A DNA stretch of 64,000 bases from Eudorina sp. 2006-703-Eu-15 (Eukaryota > Chlorophyta > Chlorophyceae > Chlamydomonadales > Volvocaceae), in NCBI GenBank assembly GCA_003117195.1, contig BDSI01000048.1:335477-399476 (forward strand), read 5' to 3'. Every line of letters starts with the position of its first letter. Position 1 is the first letter of the stretch. Below the pieces are notes generated by a model, which searched no databases, had not been told where the DNA came from, and saw only the letters and a list, made by a program, of their open reading frames with translations. A program made the translations under genes and the position numbers. Positions 50,292 to 60,300 of the stretch are shown piece after piece.

Positions 50292-53200
50292 GGGTTATGT
50301 GAAGACAGGGACATCGCCGCCTGCAGCAAACCTTACTACTCCGAGCAAACACGTCGGCCCCTGCCTTACCCCCACGATCTGGTTCTGTCCCTTCAGACCC
50401 GCCTCCCACAGCGGCTTGACTACCCCCATGGGGCTCCAGTACTGGGCGTCGGTCATGGTGCCTGGTGGCAGGGGTCCGAGCAGGGTCCAAGTCCAGGTCC
50501 GATTCCGATTCCGATTCCGATTTTGAGTCCGATTCCAGTTTCCGAGTCCGGGTCCGAGGCCAGGACAGGGAGTACGCGGAGAAGAGTGGGCACAAGGGAG
50601 TGGGAAACGGGAGGGAGGAGGGTAGAGGGAGTCACATGGACTACCAGCTCACTACGAACGAATGGGAAAGATTCAGGGGGAGGAGAAGGGCGGGGTGAAC
50701 GAAGTGGGGCTTACATCGTACGGGCCACCCCACCGCATACCGGGATGGACGGCTCCCATCGCCACGGTTGCTCATCACCCGCTTCCGTTACTTGACAACC
50801 CAGTCGATATGCTCCGTGACCTGATAGTGCCATTCAGGCATCCGCAACGAAAGTTGAACTGCAGCACCCGCCAGCCTAATGGACGCCTTAGCCGCTACGG
50901 CAGTGCCGTACCGATTCTCCGGCATGACAAGTAGTGCAGATACGTCCTACACGTCCGTCCGCACTGACCGCCCGAACGCGCGCGCCGCCATGCCTGGTCG
51001 GTGGGAAGCATGGCCCCTTGGCTTGGGACCTGGAAGCCTGGAGCCTGGACTGCATGGAATGCCCTGTCTGGGGCCCATCCATGACCCCGGGCCTGTGGTC
51101 TCATCACCGACCCGCGGGTCCGTCAGTGTGCAGGCGGCGCCGCGCTCACCGCTCTGTATGACGATGTTGGCCCTCATGTTGTCCACTCCCGCACGTAGCT
51201 GCGGCTCCAACCAGACAGTGGTGGGGGCCGCCTTGAGCCTTTGTATCCCCGCCGCCAGGTCCTGGTCGGGAGCAGGTTGGAAAACACGGTATGCCACGTA
51301 TGGTTCTGTCGGGTGTGCCCCTTTTCGTAGCACAGTGTGCCACGCAGGCAGGGCTGAAGACAGTGGGCACAGCCGCCGGTCGGCCCGGAAGTCGCCCCGT
51401 CCCGTCCCACCCCGGCACAAACCCGCACCACCCCCAGCCTCCCCCCCGAGCTGCTTTGACCAGCCGGTGTGATGGCATGGCTAAGCCCTTGCTTCAATCC
51501 TCCATCACTGTTGCTGATGCCGGCCGGGTGCCCATTTGCCGGATGTTCAGCTGCTTGCGCAGTGTGCAGAGTCAGTCAAGAATTATTGGATCTTTCTTGA
51601 TCTCCCTTGATCTCCTTTGATTCCCTTGATCTCCCAAGCTCAGCCTCCTTCTACTAGGGACCTAAGACTCTGCCTCGCTGGACTGCCCAGTTGTACAACA
51701 ACGCGGACCGAAGCCCGCCCTGTCGTGACATTCCAACCCTGTACATTCCACCCGTGTATGGCGTCCCTGGAGTCATCACCCGAGCCTGCGGGCCCCGCCG
51801 CCTACCTGTCGGCACAGGTAGACGTAGATCCAGCGGGAACTGTTGCTGGTCTGCAGCCGCGGCCAGCAGGCGTCGACGTCTGGACTCGTCCGCCCCAAAG
51901 CCGCTGCCAGCTGCCCCTGGTACACGGCCTTGACGTACGATGCCGCAAGCCCCGGAACCACCTGCACGCGGATGCCGTACAGGTCCACCGGCGGGTTGCT
52001 GTCCCCGCCGCTGCCGCCGCTGCCGCCGCCGCCGTTGACATGCGACTGAGGAGGTGCAGGTGCCGCCGGGCTGCGGGGGGCGTAGTCTCCCGCATTGCCA
52101 TTGTCGTAGTCCCCGAGCACGTTACCCCGAAACCCCCCTGCTGCTGCGGCGGCGGCCGCGGCGGCGACGGTGGTGCCGCCGCTGCCGCTGACCTCCCGCC
52201 GCCGACCGGGAGGAGGATACGACTTTTCCCTGTCCGCCGCCGCCGGCGGCGACGGCGGCGGTGGCGACCGCGGCGGCGACACCGCCGCCGCAGTTCCCCG
52301 CAGCTCCTGGTCCGCCAGCTGGGATCCGGGCTGCCGCTGCCACGTTTCCAACTGCCTCAGCAGCGCCGCGAGCCGACCTGGCTCCGCGAGGTCCCAGGCA
52401 GCCGCCGCGGCGAGGGTGTTCGCCTCAGGGGCCACCTTCACGTCATCCGTGTAGGACGCCTGCACCGCAGCAAAACATCAGGTGCGACGCCGGTGCGACA
52501 TCGGACAGGCGGTCGGGTCGGGTTGGGCAAGTCCGTCGGGGCCGTCCCCTGACCCGTGGGTCCCGGTGGGCACGTTTCCCAGAGGCCTCCCGCCGCTCTC
52601 TCCCCCCTCTCTCTCTATCCCGTCCGTCTCGTCCACCTGGGGGCTGAAACACAAGCGACCACGGACACAACCGCCACGGGCACGCGCTCCGCTCGGGCAC
52701 GTGCGGCACATGCCGCATGGATTGCCGTGCGACGTACCATGGGGGAGTCAGTGTTGCGGCTGGCGCCGCGCACGTCGTCAAGCCGCCCGAAGACCAGGAG
52801 GTGGGAGGGCGACAGGAAGCTGACGATGGTGCCCCCCTGGCCCACTATCCGGGTGCGGAGCGTCGCCAGCGAGTCTGTGGGTGAGTGGGTGGGTGGGTGG
52901 GTGGGTGAGTGAGTGGGTGGGTGGGCGGGTGGGTGCCGCCTTCAATCGGGCGGGAAAGAGAAAAATGGGGCGGTTTGAGCTGGCTTGGTTGGCGGCCAGA
53001 CAAGCCGGGGATGGCTTCCTCCGCGGGCTATCGTTCAGTCGCGTGTCCACTGGCCGCCGCGACAACGGCTTCAAATGGTCACAGCGAGTTTGTGTTTGAT
53101 TGTTTGTGTTTGCGTGTGCGGTTGCCGCGCGGCATGCCACACTCGTCGCGTAATGAGCAGCTAGGAACGACCGGTGCATTCCTACGGGCCCACGTCCGAC

Positions 53201-53506
53201 ACAGCATGCGCCCCCGAAGGCGTGTCCCTTCCATCTGCACCGGCAGGGAAGGGGTGCCCTGTCGGGCCGGCCCTCTGTCAGATCCCCCTTACGTCGCAAG
53301 TGCAACCTCGCCCCTCAGCATAACCCCAGCTGACACCACGATGCAGCGCTGCCGGGCTTGTTGGTTCCTCCCCAGCAGCAGCCGGCCTCGCCACCAGCGC
53401 TGCCAACGCCTTACCATCTTCGTACTGTAGTACGAACAGCGCCCGCCCGTCCGTATCCATGCTGGGGCTCGCTGCGGCCGAGGCGCCATAATCACTGCCG
53501 GGTGCG
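28871..53506 (-). CDS. Giant subtilisin-family serine protease with hydroxyproline-rich C-terminus
   Basis: Secreted-type S8 protease read from 27 exons (high to low): 53415-53506, 52738-52874, 51806-52459, 51150-51261, 50370-50461, 49927-50080, 49241-49440, 48668-48818, 48155-48204, 47257-47373, 46306-46356, 45509-45760, 44877-44948, 44484-44627, 44020-44043, 43738-43761, 43458-43495, 42878-42953, 42643-42675, 42085-42114, 41663-41805, 41148-41275, 40458-40675, 39771-39924, 39286-39442, 38695-38885, 28871-38204. Phases agree at the joins. Catalytic Asp is in ADTG (50072-50074), His in NHGTHVAGS (49403-49405), oxyanion Asn in AAGNNG (48672-48674), Ser in GTSHSTPM (43753-43755). After the protease come beta-sandwich-like segments, a Cys-containing triple repeat and about 3,000 Pro/Ser-rich residues, giving roughly 4,275 aa if one base missing near 36837 is restored. 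Green-algal sporangin and hatching enzymes are known S8 relatives. No signal peptide or start codon was located; exons 53415-53506, 44020-44043 and 43738-43761 are the least certain. Confidence 0.88.
31250..33785. repeat. 435-bp higher-order repeat inside the Pro/Ser-rich exon
   Basis: The marker ctgacggcagcagcagtgat recurs with its ggcagcagca core at 31311, 31731, 32166, 32601, 33036, 33471 and 33831. Spacings are 420, 435, 435, 435, 435 and 360. Four units are 435 bp (145 codons) and differ from each other by only a few bases, for example one a/c change near 31782 against 32217. The first unit lacks 15 bp (five codons). All changes keep the Pro frame. Confidence 0.93.
38387..38685. repeat. 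28-bp minisatellite in the protease gene's last intron
   Basis: About 10 copies of a 28-bp unit containing cacccagcacgcccc and aacaaaaccctag fill most of the intron between exons 38695-38885 and 28871-38204. Variants include gacccaac for gccccaac. The aaaaccctag part is telomere-like in composition, but the array is internal and the unit is much longer than a telomere repeat. Confidence 0.93.
38695..39924 (-). other. Three-fold Cys-containing repeat module of the giant protease
   Basis: Exons 39771-39924, 39286-39442 and 38695-38885 code for three similar blocks. The first has YNIRLPGGACVV and later YARCDAPNAV. The second has YTIRDYLGRCLTL and LQSCDGGVLQDMG. The third has YRIAPRLVLNPSQGFWQCL and FASCDEDDASQDMG. 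Each shows a Tyr-x-Ile-Arg-like start, a central Cys and a closing Cys-Asp. A three-fold repeat of this length suggests a beta-trefoil (ricin-B-like) carbohydrate-binding fold. That assignment is an inference from pattern alone. Confidence 0.5.
40738..40778. repeat. (GGGGGC)n tract
   Basis: About six copies of gggggc in the protease-gene intron between exons 41148-41275 and 40458-40675. It is a G-quadruplex-prone simple repeat. Confidence 0.9.
41301..41373. repeat. gtgtcaggsc tandem repeat
   Basis: Seven or so copies of a 10-bp unit gtgtcaggsc in the protease-gene intron upstream (gene sense) of exon 41148-41275. Confidence 0.85.
45264..45342 (+). mobile_element. Dispersed SINE-like repeat, 3' fragment (copy C)
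   Basis: A 3' fragment with cttcggttagggctgggcaa, cagcccttggccagcgtcag and cggatatgtaacacac matches the end of copies A and B. It starts directly after a (CA)n tract (45248-45262) and ends in cacacaag. It sits in an intron of the protease gene. Confidence 0.65.
47431..47530. repeat. gaggaaggcagagtga minisatellite
   Basis: Five or six copies of a 16-bp unit gaggaaggcagagtga, some shortened, in the protease-gene intron between exons 48155-48204 and 47257-47373. Confidence 0.85.
47753..47834. repeat. (CCCAG)n pentanucleotide array
   Basis: About 16 uninterrupted copies of a CCCAG-type pentamer in the same protease-gene intron. Confidence 0.96.
48439..48510 (+). mobile_element. Dispersed SINE-like repeat, diverged fragment (copy D)
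   Basis: ggtgtttcggcggttctgtc and cgttagcggccctggccagc are diverged forms of the 3' block of the dispersed repeat. CA-rich sequence follows (gtacacacacggg, then cacacaaacacacacac). It lies in an intron of the protease gene. Confidence 0.55.
49443..49605. repeat. ggggttgggtcagtcaggg degenerate minisatellite
   Basis: Repeats of gcaggggttgggtcagtcag and shortened versions in the protease-gene intron between exons 49927-50080 and 49241-49440. Confidence 0.8.
50247..50287. repeat. (GA)n dinucleotide tract
   Basis: About 20 GA units in the protease-gene intron between exons 50370-50461 and 49927-50080. Confidence 0.95.
51150..53506 (-). other. N-terminal pro-region of the giant protease
   Basis: Exons 53415-53506, 52738-52874, 51806-52459 and 51150-51261 precede the catalytic core. 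They contain RALFVLQYED, IVGQGGTIVSFLSPSHLLVFG, a 218-residue exon with a low-complexity Pro/Ala/Gly middle, VYLCRQDLAAGIQRL and ANIVIQSG. This resembles an inhibitor-type prodomain that is removed on activation. The reading frame before 53506 is not settled: neither an ATG nor a hydrophobic signal sequence was found, so at least one further 5' exon is likely. Confidence 0.7.
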
Positions 53507-56500
53507 CTGCGGGGCGGGTTCCGCGGGAGAGGGTCGGGGCGCAGGCGATGGCAGCAGGCCGCAGGTGCAGTAGGTGCAGTAGGTGTCAGACATACTCGGC
53601 GAGTTCGAGACCCACAACATCGGCCGCCGATCAGGCCGTAAAACGTGGAGGACCTGGTCATACACGTCATCATGTACGGCAGCTCGGCACCCTTGGGGCC
53701 AAACATGCGGGGCGAATTCCCTTGTGCATGGTCGCACGAGGCCTGCCCAACCGCCGGACTGCCCTGCCTCCGGGGGGGCACTGGTTCGGTGGGTACGTGT
53801 CACCGAAACCGCTGGTCCCACTGCCGCGGCCGCCGCAATAATTCCTCCTTGGAGTGTCGTACAAGGATTGGGTTCTTCCCCATGCCTGCGCGTAGCCAGT
53901 ATGGGGCGCACCACCTTCATGCCGACATGCACATGACCCTCAGCCGCCCGCACTGGCATCGCGCCAACAATGCACCACGATTAGGAAGCCTGCCTGTCCG
54001 CTTATGACCAGGCCACGGACCACCACCCGGCTGTGCTGCGGCTGCTGCATCCAAGCCCCGTGAAATGTTGGGGGGACTGCTGCGCCCCTTCGCCGCCTGG
54101 CACCCGCCGCCCTTGCCCCTAGGGGGCCCCATTGACGCGCGTTTCGCACGAGCGCGTTTCCAGCTTGCGGGTGCCGTAGGCCGGCAGCCAGTGTACCCTT
54201 GAGACGTCTCGCCACGCGCCGTTAGGGCCCAGTCCGCGTCGCTCCCGTACCGAAACAGCTGTCCCACTATACAGCCGCAAAAATGGCGCTGCGCGTCCTT
54301 GCTGTCCGCAAAGGTAGAGTCTATCGCAGGAGGGCCTATCCCAAAGTGGCGAGGCGTGCTCACCTCAAGCGCACCGAGCCGCTTCGTAGCTGGACTTGCG
54401 ATTCCCTCTGGGCGATACCGAACCGGAATGAGGCTGCAATTGCAACGATTACCAGAAGCAATTGCCAGTCCTGCATTCGCGCGACGCTGCGCCCAAAGAG
54501 CACATATGGAAGGAAGTTGCTTTCAATTCCTGTGAGTACCTAGCTGCTCGAGATTGGCATTTTGACGAAGTACTACTTGCCAAGCAGGGAACGCACAACA
54601 GACCTGCGGCTTCACATAACTTTTAAGCAGTAATTCTTCGCATGTTCGCTCGGTTCGATGGATTGCGCAGGGGAACTCAAACAAACATATGTTCCAGCAT
54701 ATACAGAAAGAGGTTGTTACTTCTTATTACTTGAAGTCGGCTGCAGGATCCAAATCACGCCCACAGTTTTGTTCACTGTTCTGACTATCAACAAGCGTCG
54801 TTGAAATGCGCAGGCGATGGCATACGCGCAAGTATTAGAGCTTCACCTACCAAGACATATATTAAGCCGTATGTATTGACGGCCTCGGCAATAGTCGCGC
54901 AAGACAGGAGCGGTATGGACTTCACAATGCACCGTTTCCGCACCGTAGAGTGGGAAACGAACAAACCAAGCCGTACTCAACAAAGTTCACTGGGCAACTG
55001 GACTGTTCACAAGCTGGCGACAATTGTCAAGTTCGTGAATAGACGCCGTTGTTCTCTATCTATCGAATGTCATCATCATCCGACTGTTACATAGGCAGAG
55101 GCGCTATTGACACTTGCCGCATGAGGATCGGGAGACCAGAGGCAGGCGTGCACCATAGGGCCGCGACCCCTGGGCCGATGAGGACTGTGAACTCCCCTGT
55201 GCACTTGCAAGGGCCTACAGTAGAATATGATGGTTAATGAAATGCGCTTCACCATGTCGACCTTACAATGGCCGCCGCCTGTCACGTACGCATTGTTCTT
55301 GCTTCGTTCTGGACGAAGTATGGTGTCACGGCAGGCCCACGGCGGGCGCGGCCACGGGACGCGAAAATAACCGTACCAAACCGCTTTCAACACCCTAATT
55401 TCTGTATTTTTATGCACTCCAGATATGTTTGCAAGTTCAGGATAGCGCAAATACGATCATCAAAAGTTAGTCAACTTCCATATAGTTTCCGATGGTGCGG
55501 CTGGCGCTTTTGCGTATCAAACTATTTACAAAGTTCATACGCCGCATTAAAATTTGTGAATTACTATACAACTGCCAGTGTTTTCATGGCAGTAGCACGA
55601 CCGTGTGCGTGCGTCTATCGTTAACATGCACCTCGTGCATTGCAATAGCTCCTTCGGCAGCTTCCTTACGGCTCTACCAGGAATACCATAATTTCAAGAA
55701 AAGTTTTGGTTCAGGAATCCGCAGTCCGCAACCACATCTTGTACTGCAGCCTCGACTGCATCCGTACGGGAGTTACCTGCTAGCCGCAATACACATCACA
55801 CCTAAACAACGTACAAGACCTCCGTGTATCTGCGTTCTTCATCTTGGTTCTCTGGTACCTGTTGCAGGTGCAAGTGTTGGCTTGCGCAGCCTGTGTTACA
55901 CATTAGTTACATAGAAAGCGCGCGGCCGGAGCCTTTCCTCCTACGTTGTCAACCCCAACGCTGTGCGGCTATCGCCTGCGAGCTGTACTGAACGTCTATC
56001 GCGAGTGCGTCATACGGCCGTGAGCTCTAACTTCTTTCTTTGTATGCTGTACATACAAATTATCCATATGCCTCGCGACGTATTTTGCTCAATTGATGTA
56101 AAGATCCAGACGATGCAGTATCTGTTTGTGATACAAGGAAGGAGAAATACGATTGTCATGCTGCACCACTGCCAAATTTAAACAGTGGCACGTTTGCCAA
56201 GGGGTTCACATACACTTCTGCTCCGACTTCAAAACAAGTGTACTATTAATCAATTTGATTTGAAGCCATCCCACCATATTGATCGCATTGACCGATCCAA
56301 CTACCATACAGCTGAGAGTTAGCAGTCGGTCTGTGAGTGGGCTGCTTTCTGGCTATGGATTGGAGCACAACGCTTCCGCTTATCCTCGAGGCAGGTTGCA
56401 TGCTTCTTTACCAGTCATCTATAGCTCTGAAATAGAGATTGTACCGGAGCTGAACAGCCTTCTAAGTATCATGAAGTAACCGTGTAGCTGGTATGACAAA

Positions 56501-56521
56501 AAACATATCTCTCTTGCGTGT
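53507..56521. other. Spacer between the divergent protease and F-box/LRR genes
   Basis: No supported coding exon was identified. The right two-thirds (about 54500-56500) are clearly more AT-rich than the genes on either side. The spacer must contain the missing 5' exon(s) and promoter of the protease gene on the minus strand, and the promoter and start codon of the F-box/LRR gene on the plus strand. Open frames here (for example 53917-54363 minus, 54801-55094 plus) show no signal sequence or family motif. Confidence 0.45.
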
Positions 56522-57328
56522 GTGACGTCTACCGAATCCCGCCATAGGACTCTTCACCATGGGTTCTACCTGGCCCCCTTCGCGCAGCATATCGGCCGGA
56601 CGCTGGAGCATGATTGCCTGTCTGATATCCTCAGGGCGCGGCTGGTGTGCAAGCACTGGCACGCCTGCCTGACGCGCTGTGTCACCCGGCTGACTCTGTA
56701 CGGTGGCCCGGTTCCCCTGCCCGACACGAACCGACCGCACCCAGCACCGGCGGCCCAGCCGCTTCCGAAGCACCAACAGGCGCAGCACCAACATGGACAG
56801 CCGCAACAACAGCGCCAACCTCAGCCACCACCACACCTTCCACACCCGCCATCCCAGGTTGCCGAACCCAATCCCGTCGTTGTGCCGCCCGAACCTCCGG
56901 CCCCCTCGGACCCACCGGCGGCCCCGCCCCCGTCAGCGCCCGGACCCCGCCCTCGCTACGGCCGCCACGCTCAGGTCATCCCAACCCTTGCATACACCAT
57001 CCGACACGTCGCAGTCGTGGGCCCGGCCTGTGACCCGGGCGGCCTCCGGGCGTTGGGTCGCAGCCTCCCGTCGCTGACCAGCCTCTCGCTCCAGGTCTCG
57101 ACCTACCCGGAGGTCATGCCCCCGCAGCTGCTGCGGCGGCTGCCGTCCGGACGCTCGGTCGAGGCGGCGGGGCGGCCCCGGGTACCCTCGGCCCCGGGGC
57201 ACCCACCCGCGGCGGCGCTGAGCGCGGGCGGCACTGCCGCACCCGGGGCGGCCGTTGTGCCGCCTGCTGCCTCCGCAGCTGTGGGCGCTACGGGGGGGGC
57301 TGGGGATATGGAGACGGGGGATGATGAT

Positions 57329-57359
<31 letters not shown>

Positions 57360-60300
57360 AGGGCGTGGCGGACGGGGTTGAGGGGGAGCAAGGTGGTTGG
57401 TCCTCTGCGCCCCCGCGGCTCGAGAGGCTGTGGATAAGTGTCACGGAGGGTGTCCCAACGGACGCGCTGCGTCGGCTGCTGCTGCTGCCGCTCGCCGGGA
57501 GCGTATCCAACCCGGGGTCGCCAGAGGCGGTCCTGCCGCTGCGAGAGCTGGGCTTCCTGACGGCGCCCTGCCCCGGCGACCGCCAGCGTGTGCCGCACCT
57601 GGATCTGTCGCCTTTGCTGGATGCACGACTGGGCTCCGTGACCCGTCTGGTGGCGCCGATAATGCAACAGCAGCAAGGCCGGCAGCCACCGGGTCAGACG
57701 CAGGAGCGAAGGGACGGGGGCATGGATCCAGGCGCCGGCGCCGCCGCGCTGGGCTTGGAAGACGTGCTCAGTCGCCTGACACAGCTGAGGGACTTGACGG
57801 TGCTGTCTCAGGTACGACACCGTACAGTGCGGACGCAGTCGAGTGACCTTCTGTCGCGGTTCGTCCGGAGAACGCGGCCTGGCCGTCGATGAGCGTCCAT
57901 GGGGCGTCAACGGCGCCAGGGGATCGCGTTCGCAAGGTGGCGGGTAGGACACACAATGGGTTCCTCTTCCCAACACAACGGGAGACGACTGCGGCGCGTT
58001 CGTCTCGTTCGTGCTCCCGCCCTCGGGGCGCGGGCCGAGCTGCAAGCAAGCGCTCGCCCTAACATGGGGCTGTCGCACCGGCAGACACCGGAAACCGAAG
58101 ATCCCAGGAACCGGACAGCCTAGCCCAGTCCAGTGCATGCGCCCATCAAGTGAGCACGTCCACGTCCGAGGACCTGGAGCCGCCCCCGCGCCCGATGACC
58201 CCGGTCGTCCCTGTGGTATACATGTGTGTGGTCCTGCACCGCCGCTGCAGCGCAGGTGGAGCTGGCGTCCTTCTTCCCCAAGTGCCTGGCCACGCTGACT
58301 GGGCTGCGGGCGCTGCGCCTGCCGGCGGGTGTGTACTGCGAGAGCGATATGGAGCTGCGGCAGCTGACGATGCTGGGGGTGAGTGGGTGGGTGGGTGGAC
58401 GGAGGTGGCGGGAGCCGAGCGGGCGCGCGCTTCAAATGGACCCTTCGGGCCCAGCACGCGGACTTCAAACCGGTTATGGGAAGCTGCTGCTTGCTCCACA
58501 TGCGAGGTGCTGCGGTGGCGCTCCTCGGAGCTACTGTATGGACGCCCGGGTGCGGCCAAGGCAGCGCCGCTGCTCCCACAGGGAGAGGGGCAGAGGGCAG
58601 CTCACCCGCCGGCCATCCCTCTGGACGGCCGCTGTTGGACCCCTGGCCTGACGTGACCTGACCTGACCTGAGCTTGGCCCAGCGTGACCCTGACGCGTGC
58701 CTGCTCCCGCCGGGTGCTCTCGGTCGCAGGGTCTGACGGCGCTGGAGCTGAACTTTGAGACGGAGTGGTGGATAGACGCGGGTGAGGGGAGGGAGGAGGA
58801 GGAGGGGGCCCGGAGGGGGAGGGGGAGGAGGAGGCGGCCCGGAGGGGGAGGGGGAAGGGGGAGGAGGCACCGGTGATGCGGAGAGTAGCATACACCCGAG
58901 GCCGGGGCCGACAAGAATGCAACGGCTGCGAGAGCTGGGAGGGTATGGAGTTTTCAGGACCCGGAACAAACTTGACAGGGCAGGGGTGAAATTGAAAAAT
59001 GAACCAGGGGACGGGGCGGGGAGGCGGATCGGCAGCGGTCAGAGAGCGGAGCACCCCAGGTTCAAAATACAGCACACACGCACGCACTCCTGCACACACA
59101 CACACACACACACCGTTGAATGGCTGGGGTGAAGGATCAAGTGGTACACCCCTCCTCAATAGAGGAGTGCTTCGGTGGTCTCCCCGATGGGCAAGCTAAG
59201 GGCAACTGCACCGGTCAGCGTCAGACCCGGCTGCGAGATATGTAACGATACACACACAGTTCTCTTTTACACACACTTGGCCAGTGCCAGGCCCGGTCAA
59301 TTATGTAACACATACACGCGTGCTCAGTTATCACGTTTAGTTATCTTTTACACACGTGCTCGTGGCCCACAGGCGACCTCGGTATACTGAGCCGGCTGGT
59401 GCATCTGCGCTCCCTGCGGCTGTCCCTGGAGTATTCCCTGGAAGACGTGTTCTCTGAGGGCAATGGCGGGTGCGGCTTTGAGATGGAGGAGATGTCTTAC
59501 CCTGACGATCGCGACGAGGCCGAGGACTCTGACGCGATGGACATTGTTCAGGGGGAAAACCCGGCGGCGGCGCCCCCGGGGGATCTTCAGGCGGCTGGCA
59601 ATGATGGCGCGGGGCACAGGCAGGCGGGGGCGGGCGCTGCGGAGGGGCCTTGCATGGCTGGAGCGGCTGACAGTGCTGCGGGGCCTTATGACACCCTGGG
59701 GGCGCTGGCACGCGGGCTTCGGTCGGCGATGGAACGCTCCAGGGGCGCCGGGTGGCCGGCGCGCGCGCCGCCGCGCGGCCGTGGCCCCGGCCAGTCCGAC
59801 GACTGGCGGGAGGCGCTGCAACGCCTGACGCAGCTGCGGCGGCTGGATTTGCGCCTGGGGTTCGGCGGGGGCCGGCACCTGGCGGAGGCGCTGCACAGGG
59901 CCGGGTGGCTTGCGCCGGCATCACTCGGCAACGGCGCCGACAGCAGCGGCGGCAGCGGCGGCGGTGGCGGAGCGGGCAGCGAAGGGGGCGCGTCACTGGT
60001 GCTGCGGGACGCGCCGGCGGCGGCTTTCCTGGACGGATACTACTGGTATTCCGTGGCGAAGGAAGCAGCCGAGGCAGAGGCAGAGGCCGCGGGTAGAACT
60101 ATATCGGGGACGCCCGCGGCGGCGGCATGTCGTGCAGTACAGCGGCCTGGGTTGCTCGGGGGAGGACCCTCCGCACCGACCTGCGCCGCCACGATTGCGG
60201 CCGCTGCTGTGGCGCCGCCGCTGCCGCAGCCGCTGCCGCCGGTGGTACATCAGCCCTACTATGCGCCCCCGCTGGTATCCCTGTTCTTGGGCAGCGGCCG

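Larger units (their letters stand above)
43458..50461 (-). other. Subtilase catalytic core of the giant protease
   Basis: The core begins with MTDAQYWSPMG and GQNQIVG (exon 50370-50461) and runs through the Asp, His and Asn exons. It has a SVGASVNHP strand (exon 47257-47373) and a PA-like insert in exon 45509-45760 (RSIIVFDYGALACSQPDVW and AAAVVFAYNEAG). It then continues with FSSYGPTQDGRFKPDLVAPG (exon 44484-44627), GTSHSTPM and VAGHLALVRQYF (exon 43458-43495). The order is standard for S8 proteases with an inserted protease-associated domain. All four key residues are present, so the enzyme is probably active. The small exons 44020-44043 and 43738-43761 (24 nt each) fit phase but were chosen by motif, not by transcript. 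Confidence 0.88.

Noticed and set aside
53278..53781. Minus-strand ORF reaching upstream of the first protease exon
   Set aside because: The upstream part has no signal sequence and no similarity to a prodomain. An acceptor at about 53507 is more likely, but the true 5' exon was not found.
56933..58969. Minus-strand ORF of 678 codons opposite the F-box/LRR gene
   Set aside because: It has no family motif and overlaps plus-strand exons that show leucine-rich repeats and matching splice sites; it is a shadow of high GC content.
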